DNA from: Byssochlamys sp. IMV 00236
Lineage: Eukaryota; Ascomycota; Eurotiomycetes; Eurotiales; Thermoascaceae
Length of the DNA: 38,969 nt
Assembly: GCA_001931875.2 (NCBI GenBank)
Contig: MSJH02000139.1
Span: forward strand, 1 to 38,969
Reading direction: 5' to 3'
The position numbers and the translations under genes were made by a program. The notes under the pieces are model-generated. The model was given only the letters and a program-made list of their open reading frames with translations, did not search any database and was not told where the DNA came from. This document shows positions 27,939-38,969 of the stretch, in pieces (positions within the stretch are counted from its first letter, which is position 1; each line of letters starts with the position of its first letter).

Positions 27939-29573
27939 TGAAATTTATACAAATTTTGCGCTGCATTCTATATCTAGCATTTTTCCTACATCTTTTATAT
28001 AATCGTGCTTTTTATACCATGGGCTATTAACAATTACAATTTATTGCATAATGACATCATGTGAGCTCTTTTTCAAAGATGGCTCATAGAAGAAGAACGA
28101 GGCTTCTTGAGAATGTTGCTGCTAGCTTATATTTGTTTATTTCCATATCCTACTTAGGAGGGAAGGTATGATAAAGTAATCCAATACAGTAATGAAGCCA
28201 GAGATAGTCTGGCTTCATTTCACAATAAAAAAGGCTTGTGGTTTGTGTTCGTGCAATAACCGATAAAGCATGGGCAATATGCATGACTGCAACAAAGTAG
28301 CAAAATCAAGAACAGATGCATTTGTTGAGTGCCATAAAACATAAAGGAAATATCACACCAGCGATGAATGCTCGAGAGAGATTTTTAGCCTAGACTTATC
28401 AGTAGCTTTAAACTGTAATCCAATATAATGCAGAAAGGGCTTGCATAAACAATTGCCATAAGAGCAAAGGGAGAGTCACTATCAAATGCCCTTTCTTTTT
28501 CTTTTATTTTTTTGTTTCATAAATTTCATGCCGTCCATTCAATAACTTGAGTTCACAAGACACTTTTACAGGCTGTACAAGAACAGGGAAAGGCAATTCC
28601 CTTCGCCTCATAAGATTAAACTCTTCCGCTACACAAGGCAAGGGCAAATGCGTAAATGAACAAGGCTTTTTGTAATATAGATTAGCACACAGTGTGTACA
28701 AAAGCATATTGTATCTCGTCAATATGGCAAGGCTCAGCCAAACTTTCAATTGGCGTTATTAGGAGAGAAATATCCACTAAATTTAATTATACACTCTGTG
28801 CTGCTCAGGAAAGTCGCTATTTTGAAAAGTGTTTGAACCGTCAAGTCTTCGGACCTCTGACACTTATTAAACGTGCTTGAACCCTTCTGTTGCAGCGAGG
28901 GTATATGAACAAAGGGTTATCTTTATTTATTAACTAAGCTATATAATATTATTGCATGATTATATACATCATAGTCAGTTTACTTTTAGCATTACGTGAA
29001 CGATGAAATTGTATTCGTTAACAAAGGTACAGTTATTAAGAAAATCAGCACGCCATTCTATCACTCTAACCGCAGGAGACCGTAAAAGTCTTTAAAACTG
29101 TAATGAAACATTATCCAAAGAGTATCTGTTTCTACCACATCCACAAAGGATGTCGTTGGCGATCTTTGTCATGAGACACAATATCACAGCTCAAGGAAGT
29201 AAATGCAAAGGCAGCGTTGTACTGGTGAAGGTTGCCCTTAAAGTGCCTTACTTAATTAACTGTACGTACAAGCAAGTACTTCAAGCACTCGGCGACTTAG
29301 ATAAGAGTTGTTACTGAACCGATCTCTGCTTGCAGCATGATTCTCAGTTAGGATTTCTTAATAATGATCTTTAGGAATAAAGGTCATCAATTTGATTGGA
29401 GAATTACTTTTATCGGAGTTAATTTTTCTACCAAGTGGAAATCCAGTAAAGTTCGCTGTTGCTTAAGCGAGTAAAAATCGATAAACAATGAGTCACAAAC
29501 TTTTGATTCCAATGATAAAAATCTAATTTTTGCTCCTTCTTTCTCTCTCTCTCTATCTTTTTCCTAGTAAATA
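27939..29573. other. Long divergent spacer with a perfect hairpin
   Basis: About 1.6 kb between divergent genes, with no convincing gene. A 31-codon frame (28080, MAHRRRTRLLENVAASLYLF...) ends at a possible donor but has no partner exon. Minus 28504-28749 is an open frame without recognisable similarity. The hairpin at 28191-28219 is listed separately. A pyrimidine tract (about 29532-29563) precedes the ATG of the dehydrogenase gene. Confidence 0.5.
28191..28219. repeat. Perfect 12-bp stem / 5-nt loop inverted repeat
   Basis: AATGAAGCCAGA, loop GATAG, then TCTGGCTTCATT. All 12 pairs match. Function unknown; it lies in a noncoding spacer. Confidence 0.85.
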
Positions 29574-30694
29574 ATGGCAGCTAAAAAAGTCGGTATCCTC
29601 GGTGCTACTGGTACTGTAGGCCAGCGTTTCATACTCTTACTTTCTGAACATCCTATCTTCACAATTCATGCTCTCGGCGCTTCCTCTCGTTCTGCTGGAA
29701 AAGAATACAAGGACGCTGTCCGTTGGAAGCAATCTAAGCCTATTCCAGATAATGTCAAAAATATGATTGTCAAGCCTTGCGAAGCTGAATTATTCGCTGA
29801 TTGTGATGTTGTCTTTTCTGGTCTTGACGCTGACGTTGCTGGTGATATCGGTAAGTCCATCTTTTCTTTTTCTTTTTTCATACTGATCTTGGGCATATAG
29901 AAATGGCCATGTTGAAAAAGGATGTCGCCGTCTTTTCCAACGCAAAGAACTATCGTCGAGATCCCATTGTTCCTTTGATTGTACCCACAGTAAATCCCGA
30001 TCACTTTGACTTGATTCCCCATCAACGCTCAGTACATAACCTCAAAAAGGGGTTCCTCATCACAAACGCCAACTGCTCAACCACCGGTTTAGTTGTACCA
30101 TTGAAAGCTTTGCAAGATGCATTTGGTCCTTTAAGTCATGTTATTGTAAATACACAGCAAGCTATCTCAGGTGCTGGTTACCCTGGTGTGCCTAGCTTAG
30201 ATATCCTTGATAATATTGTACCTCATATTGGAGGAGAAGAAGAAAAGATGGAATGGGAAGTAGGAAAGATCTTGGGCGGTGTGTCTGAAAATAAGAATGG
30301 ATTCAGTCTTTTGGAAAACACAATCGTCTCTGCTACTTGTACCCGTGTACCTGTATTGGATGGTCACTTTGAAACCGTGTCTGTCAAGTTCGCTAATGGC
30401 TGCCCATCAGTGGAAGATGTGTGTAAAGCACTCGAGAATTACTCATCAGACGCAGAAAAGTTACAATGCCACTCAGCGCCTGCACAACCCATTGTTGTCA
30501 CTTATGATGCTGATCGACCTCAACCTCGCTTGGATCGTGAAAACTTGAAGGGACAGACTGTTACTGTCGGTCGTGTTAGAAAGTGCCCTGTTTTAGACAT
30601 TAAATTTGTTCTTTTAGTACACAATACTTTGCTCGGAGCAGCTGGTTCTTCGGTTCTTAACGCTGAAATCGCTGTTGCAAAGGGATTGATTTAG
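29574..30694 (+). CDS. HOM2: Aspartate-semialdehyde dehydrogenase
   Basis: Reduces aspartyl-4-phosphate to aspartate semialdehyde with NADPH, in the pathway to homoserine, threonine, methionine and, in some fungi, lysine precursors. Two exons (29574-29850, 29901-30694) give 356 aa, the usual length for the fungal enzyme. The NADP-binding loop is GILGATGTVGQRF at the N-terminus. The catalytic cysteine sits in ITNANCSTTGLVVPL. The family's VNTQQAISGAGYPG, VPVLDGHFETVSVKF and HNTLLGAAGSSVLNAE segments are all intact. The intron has GTAAGT...ATATAG ends. Nothing unusual; likely fully active and cytosolic. Confidence 0.97.
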
Positions 30695-30697
30695 ATT

Positions 30698-30703
30698 AAT
30701 AAA
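30698..30703 (+). terminator. Polyadenylation signal of HOM2
   Basis: AATAAA directly after the stop region, merging into an A run. Confidence 0.45.
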
Positions 30704-30935
30704 AAAAAAAGTACCTGTATTATTATTTCTAAATATGGTCTCGGACCAAGTTCAATCGCACAATGTAAAGTCCGGAGATGAATGTCCGGACAAAAAAACA
30801 CGCACAGAAAGAGGGACGGGGGCTCAGAGCAAGGATGGGGTGAATGTATCCAACATGTTAAAAGAGGTACCTGGCCAAAGAATCAAGTTGTAAGAAGCCA
30901 TCCAAAAAGAGAGCCTCCCTTTTCAAATCATTAAT
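30704..30935. promoter_or_regulatory. Promoter of eS24
   Basis: GC-richer than the surrounding DNA. It contains TCCGGA palindromes at 30771 and 30787 in a GTCCGG...CCGGAC arrangement, and a purine-rich GAAAGAGGGACGGGGG stretch. It may hold ribosomal-protein-gene regulatory sites, but no known consensus was matched. Confidence 0.35.
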
Positions 30936-31420
30936 ATGGTAAAGTCATTCATCCATCTAAAATAACATAAATCTATCTATTACAACATCTTTTGGATACA
31001 CTATTAACACCATCACTGTGTATTTAGGCTGACGCTGCATCTGTCACTATCAGAACTCGCAAGTTCCTCACCAACCGTTTACTCCAACGTAAGCAAATGG
31101 TCGTCGATGTCATTCATCCCGGACTTGCCAATGTCTCCAAGGATGAACTTCGTGCCAAGATTGCCAAAATGTACAAGGCCGAAAAGGAAGTTGTTTCCGT
31201 CTTTGGCTTCAAGACTCACTTTGGTGGTGGAAAGACCACTGGTTTTGCCTTGATCTATGACAACCTCGAAGCTTTGAAGAAGTTCGAGCCTAGATACCGT
31301 CTCGTCCGTTACGGTCTTGCTGAACCCCCTAAGGGTGGTCGTAAGCAACGCAAGGAAAAGAAGAACCGTGAAAAGAAGTTCCGTGGTGTCAGAAAGACTA
31401 AGAAGGTCAGAAAGGAATAA
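30936..31420 (+). CDS. RPS24: 40S ribosomal protein eS24
   Basis: Small-subunit cytosolic ribosomal protein. The first coding exon is the ATG alone (30936-30938), followed at once by a GTAAAG donor. An 89-nt intron ends TATTTAG, and exon 2 (31028-31420) starts [20 protein letters not shown]; 131 aa in total. The core [40 protein letters not shown] and the basic tail [20 protein letters not shown] are standard for eS24. Splicing directly after the initiator ATG is common among fungal ribosomal protein genes and explains why no ATG sits at the start of exon 2. Confidence 0.96.
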
Positions 31421-31435
31421 GAGCTATCTTTTACC

Positions 31436-31441
31436 AATAAA
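31436..31441 (+). terminator. Polyadenylation signal of eS24
   Basis: AATAAA 16 bases after the stop codon. Confidence 0.55.
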
Positions 31442-31706
31442 AGACTATACGTATATTTTGTTTATATATACACACGCACACACACGCACGTACAACACAA
31501 CACTCGATCACATACGATACACTCACACAAATGAGAGACGGATAGAAAGTGAATATGCAGAATTGGTTTTAAACTGAACTTTTTAATGATATACAACATT
31601 CTTAAAATTATATAAAAGAGCAACTAAAAGAAGCATCAATTAAACATTAAGTGACAGAATACTTTAATCTTTTTTCCCTCTTCTTCTTTATTAAATCACT
31701 GTTGAT

Positions 31707-33120
31707 ATGAAGTCCATTGCTTTCTTAATATCAACAGCTATCACATGCACAATTGCTCAGAAATTGATATCAGTCCCTTTCGAAGCAGTGGATCGTAAAA
31801 CAATGAAGGCAGCATCCTTTGAGAATCGTCTGGTAAATGCTCCTCTTGTCAATGTTGATCTCGCCTATTTGATCGACATTGACATAGGCACACCACCTCA
31901 GCCTTTTACCTTATTATTAGATACTGGATCATCCAGCACTTGGGTACCCATCTCAGGCTGTGGTCGTTATTGTGGATACCCCCTTCATACGATAGAACCA
32001 CTAAAATCGAGTACATTTAATGCAACAGGAACACCATTTAGTATTCGGTACGGAGAGGGATTTGCAACTGGTTACTATGCACAAGACACAATGACAGTAA
32101 ATGGAGTGGTTATACCTGAAGTCGTAAATAAAATTATTCGTAACTCATATACGATTTTACTCACCCCTTCAGTGAAGAATTTTGCAGTGTCTGATTATAA
32201 TGATGGAGAATTAACCGCGGACGGTGCAGGTATAAGAGAGATAATATTATTTTAATAATAAGAATATAAATAGTGCTGTTTAGATGGTATTTTAGGCATT
32301 GGTCCTGATCGATTAAGTATCTATAATAATCCAGAAAACAGAGAATATCCAACACTGGTGACAACCATGTATCAAAAAGGAGTCATCGCTCATCAAACAT
32401 TTTCTGTTTTCTTTCATCCTGTTACTACTTCAAAGAGGCGCATTAATGGAGAAATAGTCTTTGGAGGAGTAGATGCTAGACATATCATTGGTGATATAAA
32501 ATATGCGCCTATAACAAGAAGAAAGGAGTTTGGGGTAGCCTCTTTTTTCATCTCTTTTAATTTATTATTTAACCAAGTATATACTTAGGACTATTGGGCA
32601 GTGGATATTCAAAATATTAGAATAGGAAACATTATAAAAAATTACGGGGATGGTATTCCTGCAATGGTTGACACAGGTAAGGATACAAAAAGCGTGACAA
32701 ATGAGAACTAACAAAACTGTGAGATACAGGTTCAACACTAATTTATTTACCCAAAGACGTTGTCAGCACTGTCTTTAAAGATATTAAAGGAGTACGTCGG
32801 GATGTTTTAGGGCAGTACCTTGTACCATGTAAAGTAGCCAACCTGCCTGAGATCACGCTTACCCTGAATAATAATGACTTTATCATCACTCCTCAGCAAT
32901 ACGTGATTACAAGTGGAGCAGTAATTGTTTATTTACATGTTATGTCCACATTGCTTACTCTTTCTTATAGATGTCAATTTCCAAAGACTTTTGTTACACT
33001 TATATTCAGGAGAGTCCTTCCTTTGTTGATGCTATCCTTGGATATGGTTTCCTTCAGCAATATGTTTCTGTATATGATCATGAGAATAGACGAATTGGGC
33101 TTGCAAGACGTGCTCGATAG
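31707..33120 (+). CDS. Secreted pepsin-like aspartic protease (family A1)
   Basis: Five exons (31707-32229, 32284-32534, 32589-32676, 32730-32920, 32971-33120) give 400 aa. Signal peptide MKSIAFLISTAITCTIAQ, a short propeptide, then the mature fold. The first catalytic Asp is in LLLDTGSSSTWVP and the second in AMVDTGSTLIYLPK. The flap tyrosine region is FSIRYGEGFATGYYAQD. A disulfide pair (CGRYC) after the first Asp and cysteines near PCKVANLP and FCYTYIQ support an extracellular enzyme. The C-terminus has FVDAILGYGFLQQYVSVYDH and RRIGLARRAR. The family is large in Mucorales (rhizopuspepsin, mucorpepsin). The short propeptide is similar to rhizopuspepsin-type zymogens. All motifs for activity are intact. 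Confidence 0.93.
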
Positions 33121-33415
33121 CTTTAGAATAACCGCGCTTGAATAAATAAAAAAAAACACGGTTTTGGATTAATTTATGCAGTTGTAGAAAAGGTTATTTT
33201 TTATGCATGTTTATTTTTGTGTATAAACGAGTTCTTTATGCATTTTAATATCTTTAAAGCTAAACTGATTTTAGTTAAAAGAGTCTTTGCATATGTTGCC
33301 AACATTAACTTACACCAAAGAAATTTACGTCATCGTAATTCAAATTAAAAACCCCCCACTGCTACTGCTATTCTCTCTCATTCTCTCTCTTTTTTTTTAT
33401 TAAAATAAATTAGCC

Positions 33416-35038
33416 ATGTTTCGGACAACAATACGAACTAGACTAGTTCAAAGCTATCAACCTTTCATGGTACGCCAACGATTCTTAACACAACAGCGTG
33501 TCTTTTTACAACGGTCTGAAAAAGAAATGTCAGCACCAGAAAAGAAGAAAACTTTAATGCAAAAGATTAAGGAAGAGGCCGTGCATTACTGGCATGGTGC
33601 TAAATTGCTTGGTTTAGAAATTAAGATCTCATCTCGATTAACTTATAAAATGCTCCAAGGCACAAAGCTAACGCGACGTGAAAATAGACAGGTAACATAT
33701 AAAAAGGCAGAAAGGTAGTCTGTTGCTTATCACTTAATAGCTTCGACGTACAACTTCAGATATTCTTCGACTTGTTCCATTTGCCGTATTTATCATTGTT
33801 CCCTTCATGGAACTTTTGTTACCTGTTGCTTTAAAGCTTTTTCCCAACATGTTACCAAGCACATTTGAAGATAAGAAACGTGCTGAAGAAAAGAAGAAGA
33901 AGTTACTTAAAGTTCGACTCGACATGGCACGCTTCCTTCAAGAGACAATTGCAGAGACAGGGTCTATCGCAGGCACAGATCCTGAGGCAGCCAAGGAATT
34001 CGCCAACTTTTTCCGCAAAGTGCGTATGACTGGTGAGCAGGCTTCAACCGATGATTTGTTGAACCTTGCGAGTAAATTTGAGGATGAACTGACACTGGAC
34101 AACTTGTCTCGCCCACAATTGGTCTCTATCTGTCGATATATGAACATCAATGCCTTTGGCACAGATAATTTCTTACGTTTCCAGATTCGCAATCGAATGC
34201 GACAGATCAAGAATGACGATGTCGAGATCAAACGTGAGGGAATTGAAAACTTGACACTGCAGGAACTGAGTGCCGCCTGCGCAGCTCGTGGTATACGCAC
34301 AATCGGTACTTCACCTGGACGCATGCGCGACGAGTTAAGCCAGTGGTTGGAATTGCACTTGGAGCACAAGGTGCCTTCGACTCTTTTGATCTTGTCACGT
34401 GCCTTTACCTTTACAGATCCTCGCGTCACTCCTGAAGATGCACTTCGTGCTACTTTCCAGAGTTTGCCTGATAATTTGGTAAATGAAGCTGAACTTCAAG
34501 TTTTGGAGACAGTAGGTGCTAGTACATACAAGCAAAAGTTGGATGTGCTTGAACAACAAGAGGAGTTGATTGAAGATGAATCAGAGCAAGAAGAAAAGGA
34601 AGAAAAGGCTCGTCTTCAAGAACAGGATATAAGTCAACTTAAAGAGTTGCCTTCTATTGTAAGTTGAATAGCAAAAAAGGGGGAGACTTGTTTTAATATG
34701 TTTCTAGGATGAGGTTCCATCAAACGATGAAGATTTACAAGCAGCTTTAGCGAAATTAAAGACCAAGGTAGAATATCTCGAACAGCGTGCTCAGTTGAAT
34801 GAAATCATGTTTCACCATGAGGATTACAAAGAGGTACGAAAAGATTTAACTGTAAGCCATCCATTGATTTTCACACTCTTTTTATTAGCTTATTGAAGAA
34901 TTAAAGGCAGCTAAACATGGCGAAACAAATAAATCAACTGAACGCCTTAGCCAAAGATTAGAGAAAATGTTGACAGCCATAGACAAGGAATTAGACGCAC
35001 TTGAAAAGAATGACAATGATGACAATAAAAAGGTCTAA
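33416..35038 (+). CDS. MDM38: LETM1/Mdm38 mitochondrial inner-membrane protein
   Basis: Inner-membrane protein required for mitochondrial K+/H+ exchange and volume control; yeast Mdm38 also binds ribosomes. Four exons (33416-33691, 33741-34658, 34708-34833, 34889-35038) give 489 aa. An Arg/Gln-rich presequence (MFRTTIRTRLVQSYQPFMVR) leads to the LETM core: DILRLVPFAVFIIVPFMELL is the single membrane segment, and LLPVALKLFPNMLPSTFED is the conserved block after it. The matrix domain (LDMARFLQETIAETGS, LSRPQLVSICRYMNINAFGT, RGIRTIGTSPGRMRDELSQW) is complete. The C-terminus is acidic and coiled-coil. No EF hand is visible, unlike animal LETM1, consistent with the fungal type. Confidence 0.95.
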
Positions 35039-36064
35039 GCTTTCTTTTTAAAAAAGACAAGGTTGTATATATATCAAGTTATTCTTGACAATAGTATTCA
35101 TTTTAATATGCTCATGTATGACCAAAGCATGGTCTCACAATTTCTTTTGTGTGTGTATAGCGTTGGCTAAATGTGACATCTCTGATTGTGGCGAGGGAGA
35201 CATTTGCCATATCCGTTTTAAACACAGTTTGTGCAATGTTGGACGCCGACTGTCTTGATGCTGTCCAGAACAATATCCCTCCCTCCCTACTCACGCCTTT
35301 GTCCATTGTAAAAAAAAGGTGGAAATCACGCTGACTGCGGTTATCATTATAATACAGTTGGTGTATATTAGTTTATAGATACTTTAATACAAAGTTGGGG
35401 TCACATGCAGCTTTTGACAACGAAAAAGACAGACCAAACATTTGCTATAGAAATATACAAGACATTTTTGATTTTTTCTCTTGACATCCTCACATTTGTT
35501 CTTTATCAAACTTGCAATATACATTTGCACCTTGATACAAGGAGCAAAAAAAAAAAAAGGACAGTCTATGGAAACCTGTCATTCAGGAATATCGTATGAC
35601 CTGGTTTATTCTGCCAAAATGCCTTATTTTGCAAGAACAGCTGTCATATGCGCATGTACTGATTTAGAATATTTGATTATGAGTGTAAACATAGAAGGCA
35701 AGGGCGATAATGATTGTTCTCCCTCTTTTTCAGTGCTTATTAGCCTCACTTCCACTTGTTCTAATTCAAACAATTCAGCAAGTCAATTATTGGTACACAT
35801 AATCGTTGTTGTTCAGTAGATTTATGTAAATATTTTGATCTTTTTTGACACTGCATCATATGATGCAGTTGTTTATCGCAATCAACATTGCAGTGATATT
35901 GTTTGCTTTGGATCATTTCGGAAAAAAGACAAAGATAAAGAGAAGCATTCAGATAAAGAAGCAACAAGTCGAAAAATCGAGATTTTAAATAATAAATAGA
36001 TCAATCATTGCTTTCGATTTGTTCTCTTTTCTTGCATATGCAAATTCTCTCTTTCCTTTTTTTT
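35039..36064. other. Convergent intergenic region, no clear gene
   Basis: About 1 kb between convergent genes. Open frames at 35112-35306 (minus) and 35481-35819 (plus) have protein-like stretches but no start context, splice partner or recognised family. A perfect 18-bp palindrome, CTGCATCATATGATGCAG, is at 35851-35868. Confidence 0.45.
35851..35868. repeat. Perfect 18-bp palindrome
   Basis: CTGCATCATATGATGCAG is its own reverse complement. Noncoding location; function unknown. Confidence 0.9.
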
Positions 36065-37376
36065 TTATTCGCTTGTTTTTTGTTGCACTTGAGTTGATTC
36101 CTTAATGGCCATCAACTGTTTAGCGCGGAATGACTCGTAATGAATCAAGGCAGTCGTTTCAATTAGATCTTGCAAGTGAGTTCTTGTCAAGAAATTGCGC
36201 AAATGAATGAACTCACAATGTTGGGCATCTTCGACTAATGAAAGATTGCATTAATGATTATATGAGATGCATAAGTATTTGTTTATACCATTAATAGCAC
36301 CCCATCTTGTCTTTCTACCGCGTACTGCTTTTCCATCAATGACAACATTTCGCTCGGATCCGACAATAGCAAAAGGAATGAGCTCATAAATACTCTCGTT
36401 CAATGATCGTTCCTGTTCATCATCCTCCTCATTTTCATAAGGGTATAATCGAATATTATGAAAGGCAAGTTCAGCCTTGATTCTCTTCTTGAATGCATCA
36501 CGTTCTTCCATGGTGAGTGAATCTGATTTAGCAATCACAGGAACTACATTGACAACTTCGGTCAATTTTTTGAGAACAACAATATCAATAGGCTTAAGAC
36601 TAGTAAAAAGGTTGGTAAAAAGAATAAACAAACACTGACCTCACTTACGAATGACCAGAGGGCGTAATGAAGAATAAACAACAGTGAACGCGGGTATCAA
36701 CAATATAGCGTTCTCTTCTTGCTGTCAACTCTTTACGTAAATAAGCCGAATGTTGATCCTTGATGTATTTGATGATAGGTTCCCAACTGTGATGATTAAT
36801 ATTAAAAAATCATGTACGGTTCCAATCTTGTAGTATTTATAAACATACCAATTTTCATTGTTCACTTGGTCACCATAACCAGGCGTATCTACTATATTCA
36901 ACCTTAATCTCACACCATTTTCCTCGATAGCTATACAAAAGATGATAAAGGTTACTATGGATACATCATCATTCATCTGCCTATTTACTGTGAGCGACTG
37001 ATTCAATTTCAGTTGTTTGGCGTGGTGCTTCGGCAGCATCAAGTCTACCCTTACTGTCGATCAAATGAGAGGCAAAGATGGTATTGACCAATGTTGATTT
37101 ACCCAATCCAGATTGACCTATATACAAGTTAGTCAAAGGAAGAAACTTACTCGTCCTTGTTATTTACCAACTACCATCACATTGAACTGAAAGCCTCTTT
37201 TCAAGAGTTTCTTTTCGATTTGTTGAGTGATGGTATCAAAACCAACATAACTATTCAAGATGGTCTATATGAATGTCATTTAAGGAGGAGTGACGGTTAA
37301 AAGTTGTGTGTCTTTTAAGTACCTGAGGAGATGGTGTAGGTGACTGTTCTGTGGAAGGCGAAACGAGCGTGGACAT
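36065..37376 (-). CDS. CDC3: Septin, Cdc3/AspB group
   Basis: GTP-binding filament protein of the septin ring and cortex. Seven exons (37376-37323, 37264-37168, 37117-36989, 36930-36849, 36786-36649, 36599-36289, 36234-36065) give 326 aa. G1 is GQSGLGKSTLVNT, G3 DTPGYGD and G4 AKSD. A short polybasic element lies before the P-loop (EKKLLKRGF), and the septin unique element FLTRTHLQDLIETT is at the C-terminus. ASHLIDSKGRLDAAE, CWEPIIKYIKDQHSAYLRKE and GHSLKPIDIVVLKKL match fungal Cdc3/AspB. The protein is shorter than yeast Cdc3: little N-terminal extension and an end at QVQQKTSE, so the long C-terminal coiled coil is missing or nearly so. A downstream missed exon could add it, although TAA is clean here. 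Confidence 0.93.
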
Positions 37377-38682
37377 GTTTATGAATAAAAAGAAAAGAGA
37401 GAGAGCAGTAAAAGAAGCAGAGAAAGGGCTTAAAGGGGGTGGAGTCGCACAAGAGACTATATCCACGTGTTACTGCACCTGTTTATTTTCCTAAATTGCA
37501 CCAGATGATTGGCTCGCTTATTATAAAGTATTTAATGTGGGATTGTGATACACATGAGGATCATTAATTTCCCATTTTAGATTGGCAGAGAATTTGGATT
37601 TGCCCTAAGGAAATGTCTGTGGGCTAAATGGGCAAAAAAAAAAAAAAAAATTGAAGGTAGTCGATGAAGAGGGAGAAAGTTGCCATGGCGATAAATGACG
37701 CGAGTTGTATGCACAAGCATGTAACAAGATCAATTCAAGAATGTAAAGAAGAAGGGGGGACATGAACAGATTAAAATAAGAAAGAGTATATATTCATTGT
37801 GTGTGTGTGAAGAGACTCCTCTTTATGAAAAGTAAAGAAGATCACTTTAATTGTATACCCCTCTTTTGGTAAGTATAGGAAAGCTCGGGCAGTTCAAATA
37901 TAAACACAAATCGGGAGAAAAGCTTCCGATTGCCTTGATAGACAAGGGAGTTTGCTATGGGGGGAGAAGAGAGCTCTGGAAAAAAAAAAACAAAAGCATG
38001 AGCAAAAATGGTAAATGCCAAGTGATACAAGTCAAACAGCTTGTCAACTGCCTATTTCATCAGTGGGCACGGTAAGCAAATCAAAGGTCGGAATGGCTCC
38101 GATCAAGATAAAAATAACTGTTCATGTTGCGATCTACAAATGAACCTTGCGAACAGACAGTTCCTTGCGGAGATGAGGTAACCACGCCATGAGCATGTGA
38201 AGCAGGGAACGATCGATGGCAGGCTGAGGATAATAATCGTGTCATGCTTTTCATTTCCGAACTACTGTCGATCTCCATCAACTTTAATCTTTTTCCCCCT
38301 TTTAGTTTGCTCCCTTCTGCGTTACTATTTATCTTAAGCTTTATGCTGTGCGATGTTAGGGGTGTAGTAAAGGGACAACTTATAGAAAACAAAAGGGTAA
38401 ACCCTTAATTTTTCAAATCTATAAATACGCATCATTTCACCTTTCTTCTTCTTCTCTTTCTCTTTCTCTCTTACACACATTCTCTTATCTGTTTCTCTTT
38501 TTATATACTTTTCGTTGTCTTGACAATTGAAAAAAAAAACCCTTAAAAAAGACCTTTTACGGATTATTGTTTCTATATACGACCTTTATATTTTTTTTTT
38601 TGTTTTTTAGCCTCCAAGCGAGAAGACTATAAAATTAATACTACATATACTACAGTTATAAACACACACCAATATACACACT
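37377..38682. promoter_or_regulatory. Divergent promoter region, septin / zinc-finger gene
   Basis: About 1.3 kb. It includes an A run (37634-37650), short open frames on both strands without support, and a strong pyrimidine tract (about 38440-38480) followed by TATATA and ACACAC sequences near 38500-38680, upstream of the zinc-finger ATG. Likely a long promoter or leader of the regulator gene. Confidence 0.45.
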
Positions 38683-38926
38683 ATGGAAATACTCGAACTT
38701 GTTCATCAAGAAACCTTTCCTAATTTCGAAAGACCTTTTGAATGCACATTCAAAGATTGCAACAAGACTTTTGGTAGACGATCTGATCTCGTTAGACACT
38801 CTCGTATTCATACCAATGAAAGGTGTGTGTGTATATATGTGTGTAAAGAATAATGACTTATATATATATATTCTATTTTAGACCTTTCAAATGTCGAGAA
38901 GTAGGCTGTGGCAAAAGTTTCATTCA

Positions 38927-38927
<1 letters not shown>
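38683..38927 (+). CDS. C2H2 zinc-finger transcription factor, 5' part only
   Basis: First two exons (38683-38822, 38882-38927) of a gene running off the window. Exon 1 encodes MEILELVHQETFPNFERPFE and a complete finger, C-x4-C-x12-H-x3-H (CTFKDCNKTFGRRSDLVRHS then RIH). The linker TNERPFK crosses the intron, and the second finger begins CREVGCGKSFIQ before the donor GTAAAA at 38928. The C-x4-C spacing and TxERPF linker are usual for fungal tandem C2H2 regulators. Target and function cannot be told from two fingers. A TG/TA-rich intron of 59 nt separates the exons. Confidence 0.8.

Positions 38928-38969
<42 letters not shown>
38928..38969. repeat. Terminal poly-A run at the window edge
   Basis: After the donor GT the sequence is pure A to the end (about 40 A). 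It lies within the intron of the zinc-finger gene and probably marks where a contig or read ended in a homopolymer. Confidence 0.8.

Noticed and set aside
35130..35330. Cys/His-containing plus-strand stretch resembling an AN1 zinc finger
   Set aside because: Cys/His spacing does not match AN1, there is no start or splice partner, and a stop interrupts it.
38081..38392. 103-codon minus-strand frame upstream of the zinc-finger gene
   Set aside because: No recognised family and it lies in the probable promoter; it could be real but there is no support.

Overview
The window is nuclear DNA of a filamentous fungus, most likely an early-diverging Mucoromycota (Mucorales-like). The case rests on AT-rich DNA, compact genes, many introns of about 45-66 nt with GT...AG ends, and proteins typical of that group (Cdc3-type septin, Ent3-type epsin, LOA1-like acyltransferase, GET2, secreted aspartic protease). 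One intron has textbook U12-type AT-AC signals, which fits fungi that kept the minor spliceosome. All exon structures were deduced by hand from splice signals, frame continuity and family resemblance. Almost every model gives an intact frame divisible by three, but none is backed by transcripts.

Layout: 1-960 holds a poly-A-linked repeat and the broken end of an IS630/Tc1-type DDE transposase (minus). 1055-2568 is an epsin (minus). 2569-4146 is gene-poor with one GC-richer block. 4147-4470 is a small secreted or membrane protein (minus). 5245-8878 is a tight plus-strand run: SF3B6/p14, ribosomal protein eL34, an MFS transporter and TTC36. Opposite it on the minus strand lie a truncated, degenerate RecQ-like protein and an SH3 scaffold, whose reading frames are separated by one base. 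12100-14565 is repetitive and rearranged. It holds coding fragments, two more copies of the poly-A repeat, a 20-N assembly gap and a duplicated 5' end of the next gene.

14420-26074 carries a LisH/CTLH WD40 protein, a secreted protein (minus), LSM12 with the AT-AC intron, a PAS protein, a possible tiny gene, GET2, mitochondrial mL61 (minus, stop codons overlapping GET2), a BTB + CAP-Gly protein and a LOA1/PlsC acyltransferase. 26145-38969 carries an acyl-CoA synthetase-like protein (minus), aspartate-semialdehyde dehydrogenase, eS24, an aspartic protease, a LETM1/Mdm38 protein, a Cdc3-type septin (minus) and the first two exons of a C2H2 zinc-finger gene cut off by a terminal poly-A run.

Most genes are housekeeping functions: translation, splicing, membrane traffic, actin and septin cytoskeleton, amino-acid and lipid metabolism. 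I see no operon-like functional cluster, biosynthetic cluster, rRNA, tRNA or CRISPR. The most notable items are the minor-class intron, the dead-looking half RecQ helicase abutting the SH3 gene, the BTB + CAP-Gly fusion, the 17-nt microexon of the epsin gene, and the duplication around the assembly gap.
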